Positions 44,655 through 57,093 of a stretch of DNA of 64,000 nt are shown here, in pieces; within the stretch, counting starts at the first letter, position 1; the number at the start of each line of letters is the position of its first letter. The translations under genes were made by a program, and so were the position numbers. The notes under the pieces were generated by a model that worked only from the letters and a program-made list of their open reading frames with translations, was not told the origin of the DNA and ran no database searches. Source of the stretch: Typhlomys cinereus (taxonomy: Eukaryota; Chordata; Mammalia; Rodentia; Platacanthomyidae); contig JALPQD010000088.1 of the NCBI GenBank assembly GCA_023101885.1, forward strand, positions 5,243,501-5,307,500, given 5' to 3'.

Positions 44655-45890
44655 CAGTTGATGATTGGATAAGGAAAATGTGGTACATTTATATAATAGA
44701 ATACTACTCAGCCATCAAAAATGATGAATTAATAAATTTTGCTGTGAAATGGGTGGAATTAGAAAAGATTATATTGAGTGAAGTATCCTAGACACAGAAA
44801 ATTAAGTGCCATATGTACTCCCTAATAGGTGGATCCTAGTAACAAGCCCACTTAGTGACACACTCAAAGATAAATCTCTGTAATACCTACAGTAATTGCA
44901 AAGATTATAAGTAGGGAGGGAAGGGGAAGGAGGGCCCCACCAGAAACAAGGAGAGAGGGGATCATGCTACAGCAGAGAAAATGAGCCACCATCAAAGACT
45001 GCAAGTAAGTAATGAGACATCTGGTTAAGCGCACAGACTTTCCTTCCTGGTCACTTGCATCAGATGGGGTATGATCTCACCAGACAAGGAGGGCAGATAA
45101 AGGTAACCATCTTGCAAATGGGAGACTGACCCCCCTCACCGCAGTCTCCTACTCTTATTCAATCTACCTTTGAATCTACTCTTATAATAAGACTCTATCT
45201 TAACAGCCTTTTATCTCTGGCCAGGGGGTGACATCCAATACCCATCAGGATGAAGCCAAGGGAGGTGCAGGAGCAGCAAAACTGAAAAAAAAATCAACAA
45301 ACCATAATGCGGAAAATCAGAAACTCTACATCAACCACCTGGAACCAGGCCAGCCTAATCTCTCCCCATCCTAAACCTCAGGGAAATTTGCGGAAGAGGG
45401 GACCGTAAGAATGTAAGAGCCTAAGGATGGAGAGGAGCAACAATATGCAAGAGAGTCCATACAAGTTAGGACTGAAGTAATCAAAATAGGACCTTGCATA
45501 ACCTGTGCAATTACCAATATATCATTGAACCCCAAAGTCTAGTATGGATCAGACACTGGGATCCTTAGAGGCAAGAGATTAACAGCCACAATAGTGTTCC
45601 TATACTAAAGGGGAACACAAACAAGAGCTCTAGGCAATGCAATTGTGTCCTTACTCTTCATCAGAGAGGGGGACCCAGAGGGAAGTTTGACATGCACACT
45701 AAAGGATGCTCCAGGAATCGGGGGAGGGGCCACTGGGAAAAAGGGAGGGAGGCGGTAAAGGAAGAGGAAAGGGGAGAGGAAGTGGGGAGAGGGGGTCCAG
45801 GGAGGAGAGGAGAGAGGAAGGGGAATGGGCTACTTATCAACTTTGATGAGTGGAAAAAATAAAAAATAAAAATAAAAAATAAATTTTAGA
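44655..45890 (+). mobile_element. 5'-truncated L1 with 17-bp target-site duplication
   Basis: Starts in the last 45 codons of ORF2 (DDWIRKMWYIYIIEYYSAIKNDEL, ending in EVS-stop near 44790). It continues through a full 3' UTR with purine tract (about 45718-45826) to an A-rich tail. The flanks repeat 17 bases perfectly. The unit B counterpart (about 61960, AAATAATGGTTGCAGTGG) is empty, so the insertion follows the duplication or is private to A. Confidence 0.93.
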
Positions 45891-46002
45891 AAAGAAGAAG
45901 GGTTGCAGTGGGAAGAGCAGTCATGATGGAACTGGGGACTAAAGTATGAAACTATCATAAATTCAATGCATTCATGTCTGAAACAATAAACAAATAATAA
46001 TA

Positions 46003-46017
46003 AAAGAAATAACTCTT
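46003..46017 (+). repeat. Target-site duplication, left arm (7.5 kb L1)
   Basis: AAAGAAATAACTCTT here and AAAGAAAAAACTCTT at 53519-53533, 14 of 15 identical. The paralogous unbroken site is near 62065 (AATGAAAGAAATGTCTTCC). Confidence 0.8.
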
Positions 46018-46786
46018 GGCCATGCCCCAGGACCCCAGCCCCCCTACTCCCTCCCTCGCAGCCTTTGTCTGCCAGACCGCGCCTCCCGCTCCCCACTCCA
46101 CCAGACCCCCAGGTGAGTCCGCCCAGCCCCCCCCAGCTCGGCCGGCGTCTCGTGGCACCCAGGCTGCCTCCGGTTTTGGCCTGGGCCATGCCCCGGGCCC
46201 CAGGCCCTTTCTCCTCCAGCCTTCCTGTCCGCCCAATTGGACAGGACTTGCTCACTTTCCTCCATCCCTGGTGCTTGGGTGGGACACTAAGCCAAGTCCC
46301 AGGTCCCAGGTGAAGAATTCTGCCATCAACATCAGACCCTCTGCCTCTCTGGCCCACCAGAAGACACACTGCTACTCAGAATTCAATAGAGTCCAAAGAA
46401 AACTCAAGCAAAGTTCTAAGGGTCAAAGGCCATATATCTGTAAACCTCTACAATCATCCTATCTCATGGGAGAGATTCTTCACAACCAGCCCAAAGATAA
46501 GTATACCTCCTTTTTTTCACCTTACTGTGGCTTTCTAATATTAATCACTATAGATTAACTTTTCCATAAAGCCACCCCAGAAACATATACAACTCCAGCG
46601 AGTACACCACTCACCCTCACAAATCACCAAGATGTACTAACAGCCTCAACTAGGAAATAACAATAACAAAAGACAAACATACCCAACCCCAAGGCAAACA
46701 CTAGTAATAATTGCCCAAGTGTAGAATACCAACTAAATCAGTAAAAAACACACAGAAACTGAAAAGCCCTAGAAGACAAAACAACA
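46018..46786 (+). promoter_or_regulatory. L1 5' UTR, a different monomer type
   Basis: Cytosine-rich, CpG-containing start. GGCCATGCCCC occurs at 46018 and again at 46194 (period 176), each followed by related C/T-rich text. This differs from the GGTCCAG monomers of the L1 at 14495. The rest is AC-rich leader to the ORF1 ATG. A proline-rich 180-codon frame across it (46016-46558) and an antisense one are by-products of base composition. Confidence 0.65.
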
Positions 46787-48599
46787 ATGCCAAAGTCAAA
46801 GTGCAGATCCATGAGAAACAAAACCCAAGAAGACCAATCTCCCACTGAAAGAATTAACCCCTTATAGATTCCAACCAGAACAAAATTCACAGAAAACAGC
46901 CAAGAAAGCCAGACCCAAGACAACGACTTTCAAAGTATGATCATTACCATGATTAATACTATGAAAGAGGAAATCCAAGAGGAGTTAAACAACTGAATCA
47001 ACCACTTTGAACAGGAACACAACAAGCATTTGGAAGAGTTGAGAAAAACCGTTCAAGAAACAAAAATAGGCATAGAGCAGTTAAAACAGTCTCAGGCAGA
47101 GTTTAAAATTGAACTAAAAGACAAGCTATCTTCAACCCAAAGCTCAACAGAGAGTCTTATCAGCAGAACTAACAAAGCAGAAAATAGAATTTCAGATCTT
47201 GAAGACAAAGTGGGAGAATTAACCAGCTCAATGGAAGAGATTGTTAAAGCCAAAAAGATACTTGAGAGGAAATTCAAGAGATATGGGACACCCTGAACAA
47301 GCCTAACATGAGTATTCATGGAATACCAGAGCAAGAATCTCAAAATACCACACCTGAGAACATTTTTCAAATTATCATAAATGAAAACTTCCCCAACAAA
47401 CCATAATCCAGAACTTCAGAGACTCTATATCAACCACCTAGAACTAGGCCAGACTAATCTCTCTCCATCCTGAAGCTCAGGGAAATTTGCGGAAGAGGGG
47501 GTGGTGAGATTGTAAGAGCAAAAGGATGGGAGGAGCAATGATTTGCAACATACTCCACACAAGTTAGGGCCGAAGCAATCATAATTGGACTTTGCATGCC
47601 CTGCGCAATGTCCAACACACTATTGACCTCACAAAGTCTAGCATCTGCTAAAGGCACCAAGATCCTTGGAAGCAAGGGATTGGCAGCCAAAATAGTGTTC
47701 CTATGCTTAAGGGGAACACAGGAAAGGGTTCAGGGAAATGCCGCTGGGTCCTTGTATGTCATCGGAGCGGAGGACCCAGAGGAGAGTCAGGCATGCAATT
47801 AAAGGATTCTCTGGGGATTGGGGGAAGGGAGGCACTGGGGGGTGAGGAGGGAGAGGTGAGGGGAGGGCGAGTAAGGAGTTTGGGGGGAGGGAGGGAACTG
47901 GTTTACCTATTAAGTTTGTATGAGCGGAAATAATAATAAAAAATGTTTAAAAAAAAAAACCCCACAGAACAGAAGACTAGAAGAAGAGAGACTCTCCAGG
48001 AATCCTCCAGCCCTATGGATGGGAATGACTTAACCTGCTAGCCATTGGCCCTGTCACCTGTGCTGTGAAAGACTGTATCTCCTGTCTGGGACCCTAAGAT
48101 GAATAAATTTCCTTTTCTCCCTTAAAAAAAAAAAAGAAAAACTTCCCTGAACTGAAGAATGAGAGGCCCATCCAAATACAAGAGACATTTCGCACTCCAA
48201 ACAGATATGACCAAAATAGAAAATCACCACAGCAAATAATAGTCAAAACACTCCACATTCAAGACAAAGAAAAGGTGCTGAGAGCTTCAAGAGAAAAAAA
48301 GCAAGTCACTTTTAAAGGCAAACCTATTAAAATAACAAATGACTTCTCAATGGAAACAGTAAAGCAAGAAGAGCTTGGAGAGACGTACATCAAGTATTAA
48401 ATGAGCAAAAATGCCAACCCAGACTGATATACCCAGCAAAACTATCTGTCATGATCAAGGGAGAAAGAAAAATTTTCCAGCATAAAGACAACTTGAAGGG
48501 ATACATGTCTAGCAAACCAGGCCTTCAAAAAATGCTAGAAATGATACGCAAACTTGAAGAAAAGAACAAGCGTATCCAGGAGGACAGAAGGGAAGTATA
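46787..48599 (+). pseudogene. L1 ORF1, broken and split by a nested insertion
   Basis: Starts MPKSKCRSMRNK and has the coiled-coil segment (LRKTVQETKIGIEQLKQSQAEFKIELKDK, about 47040-47130). Stop codons lie near 46865 and 46995. A nested L1 with extra 3' sequence occupies 47394-48137. The remainder resumes with CTTCCCTGAACTGAAG and runs through the RNA-binding part to a natural end (DRREV-stop) near 48599. It retains the GGCA that is deleted in the ORF1 at 14895. Confidence 0.85.
47394..48137 (+). mobile_element. Short L1 insertion with 3' transduction
   Basis: From 47394 to about 47960 this is a 5'-truncated young L1 3' UTR ending in TATGAGCGGAAATAATAAT and poly(A). It is followed not by the host but by about 165 bases of unrelated sequence (47961-48123), which ends with its own AATAAA (48101-48106) and a second poly(A). 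Only then does the host ORF1 resume. AAAACTTCCC occurs at both outer borders (47384-47393 and 48138-48147). This is the signature of read-through past the weak L1 signal to a downstream one, followed by integration. Confidence 0.88.
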
Positions 48600-48657
48600 A
48601 TACCACAAAAATATAAATGTAAAACAATAAGCTTACAAAATCCACTAAACATAAAAA

Positions 48658-51600
48658 ATGTCCACAATTAAAAAGCATTTCTCCATTATAACATTAAATG
48701 TCAATGGGCTTAACTCACCGATTAAGAGACACACATTACAAACTTGAATTAAAAATCACAACCCATCAATCTGCTGCTTTCAGGAAACTCATCTCACCAC
48801 AAAAGATAGGCACATCTTAAAAATGAAAGGCTGGTCCAAAATTCTGCAAGCTAATAACCAGGAAACAGGCAGGGGTAGCCATTATGCTGTCAGACAAAGT
48901 GGACTTCAAACCAAAGAAAATTATAAGAGACACAGATGGATACTACATTTTAGTCACAGGTACAATTCACCAGGAAGACTTCACAATACTGAACATATAT
49001 GCACCCAATACGGGCCCCTCAACATTCATTAAGAAAACCCTACAGCGTCTAAAGCAAGAAATCAACCCCCAAACGATAATTCTTGGGGATTTCAACACTG
49101 CCCTCTCAACATGGGATCAACAGGTCAAAAGCATATCAGGGACACTTTAGAACTTAATCAAAACCTTAAAGAAATAGACTTTATAAATCTCTATCGAACT
49201 TTTCATCCATGTACCAAAGAATACACATTTTTCTCAGCAGCACATGGAACTTTCTCCAAAATAGATCACATATTGGGCCACAAAATGAATCTACACATAT
49301 ACAAGAAACTTGAAATTCTAGCCTGTGCCCTATCAGACCACCACGGCCTAAAGCTGGACATTCGCAACACAACAAGAGATAGAAAATACACTAACTCCTG
49401 GAAACTTAACACTATGATGCTGAATGAGAACTGGATTCAGGAAGAAATTAAAAGGAAACTCAAGATTTCCTGAAAGTGAACGATAATGAAAATACAACTT
49501 ACCAAAATCTCTGGGACACAATGAAAGCTGTCCTAAGACGTAAGTTCATAGCTCTTAATGCCTACATCAAAAAAATGGAAACTCCAGAAATAAACAACTT
49601 AACAATGCAGCTTAAAGCTTTAGAGAAAATAGAGCAATCTGATCCCAAAAGCAGTAGAAGAGAGGAGATCAGCAAAATAAGGGGAGAAATATCAGAAATC
49701 GAGATTAGGAAAATGATAGAGAAAATCAACCAGTCAAAAAGCTGGTTCTTTGAAAAAAATCAATGAAATTGATACACCCTAGCTAAATTAGCCAAAAGCA
49801 AGAGAGAGAAAACCCAAATTAACAAAATCAGAAATGAACATGGAGTTATCACTACTAATACCCAAGAAATCCAGAGAACTATAACGTCATATTTCAAAAA
49901 CTTATACTCTGTGAAGTTTGACAACACAAAAGAGATGGATGAATTTCTAAGTAAACACAACTTACCTAAATTGAATCAGGAAGTTGTGAATTATTTAAAT
50001 AGTCCTATAACATATAAGGAAATTGAGGAAGTAATCTCGAATCTTCCCACCAAAAAATGTCCTGGACCAGATGGATTCAGCATAGAGTTCTACCAGACAT
50101 TTAAGGAGTTAATAACACCAATACTCCTTCAACTGTTCCATCAAATAGCAAAGGAAGAAACACTACCAAATTCCTTCTATGAAGCTAATATTGTTTTAAT
50201 TCCAAAACCTAATAAAGATACACTTAAAAAAGAAAACTATAGGCCAATCTCTCTGATGAACACCAATGCAAAGATTCTCAAAAAAGTCTTAGCAAATCGG
50301 ATTCAAAAACATATCAAAAAGATCATTCACGGGAACCAAGTAGGCTTCATCCCCGGCACACAAGGTTGGTTCAACATACACAAATCAATAAATGTAATTT
50401 ATCATATAAACGAGTCCAAAGCCCAAGACCACATGATACTCTCAATAGATGGAGAAGAAGCTTTTGACAAGATCCAACAGCGTTTTATGATCAAAACACT
50501 AGAGACAGTAGGAATGGAAGGAACCTTTATCAATATAATAAAAAGCAGTATACAATAAGCCTACAGCAAGTATTATACTCAATGGGGAAAAACTGGAAGC
50601 ATTCCCACTTCGATCAGGAACTACACAAGGCTGTCCACTCTCACCACTTCTATTCTATATTGTACTTGAAGTGTGAGGTGAAGCCATAAGACAAGAAAGG
50701 GACATAAAAGGGATTCAAATTCGCAAGGAAGAAGTCAAGCTATCCCTATTTGCAGATGACATGATCTTATACCTGAGTGATCCCCAAAAATCCACGAGGA
50801 AGCTCCTGGAACTAATTGAGAAGTTCAGCAGGGTAGCATAATACAAAATAAACGTACAAAAATCAGTGGCTTTCCTATATGCCCAGAATAAAAGAAGTGA
50901 AAAAGCCCTGACAGAAACAATCCCATTTACTATAGCCCCTAAAAAAATGAAATACCTTGGTATAAACCTAACCAAGGAGGTAAAAGACCTTTACAATGAA
51001 AACTTTAAATCCCTCAAGAAAGAAATTGCAGAAGACACCAAAAGGTGGAAAGACCTCCCATGTTCCTGGATTGGCAGAATCAACATCGTAAAAATGACCA
51101 TCCTACCAAAGGCAATATACAAATTCAATGCTATACCAATTAAAATCCCAAAGCAATTCTTCAAAGAAGTTGACCGAACAATCTCAAAATTCATATGGAG
51201 GCACAAAAGACCCAGGATAGTAAAGACAATCCTGAGTAACAAAAATACAGCTGGAGGTATCACCATACCAAACCTCAGTCTATACTACAAATCCATAGCT
51301 GTAAAAACAGCCTGGTACTGGCTCCAAAATAGACACACAGATCAAAGGATGAGGGTTGAAGATCCAGATATAAGTCCACAAAATTAAAGCCATTTGGTTT
51401 TTGACAAAGGGTCCCAAAAAATCCAATGGATAAAGAACAGGATCTTCAACAAATGGTGCTGGAAAAACTGGATCTCCACATGTAGAAGATTAAAACTGGA
51501 CCCGTACTTGTCACCTTGTACAAGACTTAATTCCAAATGGATCAAGGACCTTGATTTACGGTCAGAGACCTTAAAAACCATAGTTGAAAGGGTAGGGAAT

Positions 51601-52461
51601 TCCCTCAAGATGATTGGGCTAGGCCAACAGTTCCTAAACAGACATCCAATGGCACAGTCACTGCTACCAACTCTCAACAGTTGGAATCTTGTGAAATTAA
51701 AGAGCTTCTGTTCAGATAAAGAGATTGTAACACGAGCTCAAAGGCAACCCACAGAATGGGAGAAAATCTTCACGAACCACATATCTGTTAGAGTTGTATT
51801 ATCCAGAGTGCACAAAGAACTTAGAAAACTAAACACCAAGGAAACTAACCGCCCAATTAAAAAATGGGCCCTGCAACTTAAAAGAAACTTTACCAGGGAT
51901 GAAATTAAAATGTCTAACAAATGTCTTAAAAAATGCTCCACTTCCTTAGCCATCAGAGAAATGCAAATCAAAACTTTCCTGAGATATCATCTCACCCCGG
52001 TCAGGATGGCAAAAATCCACAATACAAACAACAAAAAATGCTGGAGAGGATGTGGAGAGAGGGGAACTCTCCTACATTGCTGGTGGGAATGCAGGCTTAT
52101 ACAGCCACTCTGGCAAGCCGTCTGGAGATTCTTAAAGAGACTAAAGATTGAAATGCCATATGACCCTGCGATTCCACTTTTGGGAATAACTCCCCATGCA
52201 GCAGAAGTTCACCTCGATAGTACAAGTGCGACCATGTTCATAGCAGCACTGTTTACAATAGCAAAGTCATGGAATCAATCCAAATGTCCAACAGTTGACG
52301 AGTGGATAAGGAAAAGGTGGTACATCTATACAATGGAGTACTACTCAGCCATCAAAAAGGATGAATTACTGGAATTTGCCAGGAAATGGATGTCATTAGA
52401 AACAATTATATTAAGTGAAGTATCCCAGACCCAGAAAATTAAGCGCCGTATGTACGCCTAA
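48658..52461 (+). pseudogene. L1 ORF2 (endonuclease/reverse transcriptase), broken
   Basis: Endonuclease text starts ITLNVNGLNSPIKR; the catalytic GDFN motif (near 49085) is intact, unlike the 16006 copy. Breaks include a Trp-to-TGA codon near 48745, a frameshift near 48855, and others near 49125 and 49470. The reverse transcriptase has [16 protein letters not shown] and FADD (near 50752), with the in-frame TGA at 50674-50676 that is also found at 18025 in the other long L1. It ends with the cysteine-rich region ([18 protein letters not shown]) and a one-base deletion just before the usual LIGGS terminus. Confidence 0.9.
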
Positions 52462-53518
52462 TAGGTGGTTCCTAGTACCAAACCCACCCAGCCCCCTGAG
52501 ACACTCGATGATAAATCTCTGTAATACAGTAATTGCAAGGAGTATGAACAGGAGGGATGGGGTAGGAGGGCCACACCAGAAACAAGGAGAGAGGGGACCA
52601 TGTAACAGCAGAGAAAATAGGCCTCCATCAAGGACTGTAAGTAAGCAATGAGACATCTGGTTAAGTTCACAGATTTTTCATTCCTGATCATTTACAACTG
52701 AGGGGGTGTGATCTCACCAGAAGGGGAGGGCATATAGTCTGGCAGATAAAAAGTAACCATTTTGCAAATGGGTGATTGATCCCTCCCTCATTGTGGTTTC
52801 CTACTTTTACTACATCTACCTTTGAATATACTCTTATAACAAGACTCTAGTTTAACAGCTTTTTATCTCTGGCCAGGGAGTGACATCCAATACCCATCAG
52901 GATGGAGTGAAGGGCATTGCAGAAGCAGCAAAACCGCAAAAGAAAATCAACAAACCATAATCCAGAACTTCAGATACTCTATATCAACCACCTAGAACTA
53001 GGCCAGCCTAATCTCTCCCCATCCTGAAGCTCAGAGAAATTTGCAGAAGAGGGAGCGGGAAGAGTATAAGAGCACAAGGATAGGAGGAGCAATGATACGC
53101 AAGATACTCCACTCAAGTTAGGGCTGAAGCAATCATAATTGGACTTTACATGCCCTGCCCAATGTCCAACACACTGTTGTCCCCACAAAGTCTAGCATTT
53201 GCTAAAAGCACCAAGATCCTTGGAGGGAATGAATTGACAGCCAAAATAGTGATCCTATGCTTAAGGGGAACAAAGGAAAGGGTTCAGGAAATGCCGCTGG
53301 GTCCTTGTACGTCATCGGAGCAGAGGACCCAGAGGAGAGTCAGGCATGCACATTAAAGGATTCTCTGGGGATTGGGGGAGGGGAGGCAGTGGGGGTGGTG
53401 AGGGAGGGTTGAGGGAAGGGTGAACAGAGGGGTGGGGGAGGAGGAGGGAGGGAGGGATCCAGTGTACCTATTAAGTTTGTATGAGCGGAGATAATAAAAA
53501 ATGTTAAAAAAAAAAAAG

Positions 53519-53533
53519 AAAGAAAAAACTCTT
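53519..53533 (+). repeat. Target-site duplication, right arm
   Basis: Matches 46003-46017 at 14 of 15 positions. Right after it, CCTAGGGAAACCTTTGTAG matches 62080-62095 of the next unit. Confidence 0.8.
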
Positions 53534-53674
53534 CCTAGGGAAACCTTTGTAGAAACTCTAAAAGTGGGACATCCAACACACTTTTGATCTTAAAAACTTC
53601 CTTAATTCGGCATATTTTTTTCTCTTAGTGAACAAGCAACAATGAGGATTTTAATAATTTCATGCTTCACTTCT

Positions 53675-53845
53675 TTTTTTCATTTCTTCCACTCATACAA
53701 AGTTGGTAAGACCCCATTCCCTTCCCTGCTTCTACCCTTTCCTGGATCCCCTTGCTCCCTTTCACCCTTTTCCCCTTCCTTTTTCCCCCTCCCTCCCTTT
53801 CTTCCAGTGGCTCCTCCCCCCCACCCTACCCCCGTTCCTGGAGTG
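53675..53845 (-). mobile_element. Very short L1 3' end insertion, antisense
   Basis: 171 bases: poly-T, CCACTCATACAAAGTTGG, then the pyrimidine-rich tract. It is bounded by a perfect 13-base duplication, ATGCTTCACTTCT (53662-53674 and 53846-53858). The corresponding place in unit C (about 62205) lacks it. Confidence 0.9.
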
Positions 53846-53858
53846 ATGCTTCACTTCT

Positions 53859-56800
53859 GAGTCCCGTCCTTCCCCACATTATGTAAACTCATGACTTACT
53901 CTAAAATAAGAATAGCAGAAGTCCCTGAAAGGGAAGATTTTCAAGATGACTATGGTCAAAAATTCACACAAAGTACAGTTCACAATCAGGTACACAGCAG
54001 TTGTCCACTAGAGTCTGATCCTTATCCACTTCACACCTCAACAGCAAAGCAAGGATTGTGGATTCAGAATTGCCACAAAAAATGAAATCAACTTACAAAA
54101 AGTATGCTTTGATCTTTTCTGGACTTTGCGTACCCAGGATCCAAAGACACAAAGAACATGACAAACAGAAACCTCAAGGAAAATTTTGTTCCTGAAATAC
54201 AGTAGAATTGTTTTTTGGTGATAATAGAAAAGTTAAAGGTCTTCAACATTTTCATAACACATGTCTTTTTCTATGTTCCACTTACAAACTGTCCTTCTTT
54301 GAGATGTAAGTTCCAACCAATGGCAATACCTATAAAAAATTTTAAGACCAGTAATTAGAAAATGCCTACATTTAAAGTAATAAAACAGTACTATTAACAT
54401 TGATAATTTTTTGTTCTTAGAATGACAAACATATACCAAAAGAGCAAATAACATTGCAGAAATAAATTTGTTTATTAATTAAGAATTATTACTAAGAATT
54501 TTGATGATAATTAATGTTTTCAAGTAAATAAAGAAAGGTAAACGTTCATAAATTGTCTCTGATATCTGATTCACCAACACAAAAAATCTTGAAGGAGTAG
54601 TTATGTACCAATCTTGGGAGGGAACAAAATAGAAAACACAAATGGAAAGTAGGCAAAATATTTGAAGCACTAAAACCACAGAGATATCCACAAAATAAGT
54701 TGGAACAAAAACAAAAGTAGTCAATATATACAAGTCAATGACATACAAGGACAATGCAGTAACAGTTTTCCTGTGTCTGTCACTTATCACACAACCAGGA
54801 GTGCATCTGCAGCACTGATTAGCAGGAAATCCTTCACCATGTCCACGGTTGACTTTGCATTATATAGTTTTGCCCATGAATGTGACTCTGTCTCTGACTG
54901 TGTCTTTCTGTCTCCCATTCCATCTATAAATCACATACACAATCACCCCCAAATGCATATGCATACATGTCACACAAACATGACACACATTAAACCAAAC
55001 ATAAAATTAACAAGTGCTATAATATTGATTTTGGATTCCATGCTTTTTATATGTTAATATTATTAAAGCGAGCAAATCATTCCTAAGATTATCTTTGCCT
55101 TATGTATAAATGCAGATAATAAAATTTCCACAGATTCCTGGTACAGGTGGACTCCTGGTTATAGTTTTATTTCAGAGACTGAATGGCATAAATGCTTAAT
55201 ACAGTATTGCTGGGTAAATAGGAGCAACTATTATTCCCATCATCTCTTTTCTCTGCACTAATGGCAGTCACTATGTAGTTATCAAAGAACACTTGATATG
55301 GTTCCTATATAGCTGATCTCTGAGATTAGCTTCCATTATATAATTTAGAAATGATTATGTCTAATTCTATCTCTTATAGGGATATCTTTTACCTAGAGGG
55401 ATTGCAAATTCTTTCAACTGCCTTTGTTTCCCCAACACCAAGTACCTCCAACCAGACAGCAATGACAATGACTGATTAGAAGGTTTAGCACTCATGCTCA
55501 GCATCCTGTGAAGAATATGTTCAGCATATTAACAAATGGTCCTCTGATTCAGCTTCATGTGCACAAGTAGGAATCTTACCAGCCTGTCATCTTGGGAATT
55601 TTTCTGAGATTTTATGAAGTCTATGTCATTTCTCCATTTATCCAAGTTGAGCTAGATTGAATAAAAACATTTTGAAACTGTGAATTCCCACGTACAACAT
55701 TCCTCAAACAGTGATATGGTTGTTCAATTTAATGAAAATAAGTGAAACTCCTCAAGTTGGTCTGAATCTCTGCTTCATCATATTATGTTGTTTTAGGCAG
55801 CCATGCACAGTGCATTGAATGTAACTTACCCTCCAAGAATAAAGCATTAGGATTATGTTTATTGCTCTTAATATATTTTACTATAATCTGGTGAAGTTAC
55901 AAGTATGGAAACAGATAGAAAAATGTAAGATATATACTAAGAATTCAGTAAACATCCCATATTAACAACTAAAAAAATTTAAGTTTAAGAATATTCTTTT
56001 CTCTGAACAGCAGAGGTGGGGGACGAAACCCCTAACTACATAGAGTAGATAAGAGGGGATGTGAAAAGGAGAAGAAAGAGGGAGGCTTCCTTCCAAAAGC
56101 CTTGTTTCTTGCAGCTCCTATTATAGAACTTACACATCATGAGATATTCTACCTTGCAATCCTGGTCTTGTGACTTTTCACCCAGTTCCCACACAAAGAC
56201 ATAGTTCTTGCCAAAGATGGAAGCTGCTTATGTTTTTCCAAAGAATATTCCAAGTGGGTTCTGAAGTACTCTTAAATGGATGCATTTGGCCATGAAACTG
56301 GCTGCCACTCACAGCAAGTGAATAACACAGGGGATTCTCTTAAATGTGCCCTTGAGTGCAAACATTAAAGGAGAAAGGCTAATTAGAACGAACGCACTGA
56401 AGACACTTGTGCTCTGGCATCCTGGTTGTCATGGAGACTTCCCCTTCTGTTCTCAGGCCCACTTTGCCACCAGCATCAGTTCCCAACTTATCAAGGTCAT
56501 ATCAAAATTCCTGTAGCTAGAAAGGATTTAGGAAACTGCTAGCCCCTCAATTTCTATGTGATAAAAATGAGGTTGGACATGCTAAAGGATGTCCCAACAT
56601 GGTACAACAAGATCTAAATATAGTTGAATATCAATAAATTACATGTACAAACATGTAGACCACTTGTTTTTCTTACAGAAACATGCACATACAATTTAGG
56701 AATTTAGAAACAGATATAGCAGTATTTAAAGGAACTAAGTTATCTACTAGTTTACTGCAGGAAATTAGTGAACATAAAATCCACTTGACTGTGAATGACT

Positions 56801-57093
56801 TGTCCTAATTATGATGGTGGCTGTTGGACTCATAAAATTTGACCTGAGAAAGCAGTGTCAGAAGTATTATCTTGAGATCTGTTTAAGATCTATCCTCTTT
56901 CCAAATGAATTACCTGGACTAAACTGTCTCAAAGCCTTTTATGTAAAGGTGTACAATAAATATTTGAATTATGAAAAAAAAATTTGACCCAATTATCTGT
57001 GTGACACTTACTGGTTTGGAATCTTGTACAAACTAATCTGTTCAAGACTCAGTCTTTTTATCTACTAACTGCCACAAATCATAATAATCTATT
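53859..57093. other. Duplicated unit B, left part; no gene
   Basis: Collinear with 33361-37480 of unit A, without A's SINE, Lx element and extra 700 bases. Its first part (to about 55260) is also collinear with 62215-64000. AGGTACACAGCAGTTGTCC near 53988 matches AGGTACACAGCAATTGTCC near 62368. No reading frame has recognisable protein character. Confidence 0.65.

Larger units (their letters stand above)
46018..53518 (+). mobile_element. Near full-length L1 between units A and B, itself carrying a nested L1
   Basis: Complete element in order: GC-rich 5' UTR (46018-46786), ORF1 (46787-48599, interrupted), ORF2 (48658-52461), 3' UTR with purine tract (about 53371-53458) and poly(A). Excluding the nested 744-base insertion it is about 6.75 kb. 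Imperfect 15-base target duplications bound it. It splits sequence that is continuous at 61960-62100, so it landed in the duplicated unit after the units formed. All frames are broken. Confidence 0.92.

Noticed and set aside
46016..46558. 180-codon proline-rich frame and a 179-codon antisense frame (45830-46369)
   Set aside because: They cover the GC-rich L1 5' UTR, starting at the insertion junction; length follows from base composition and no domain is visible.
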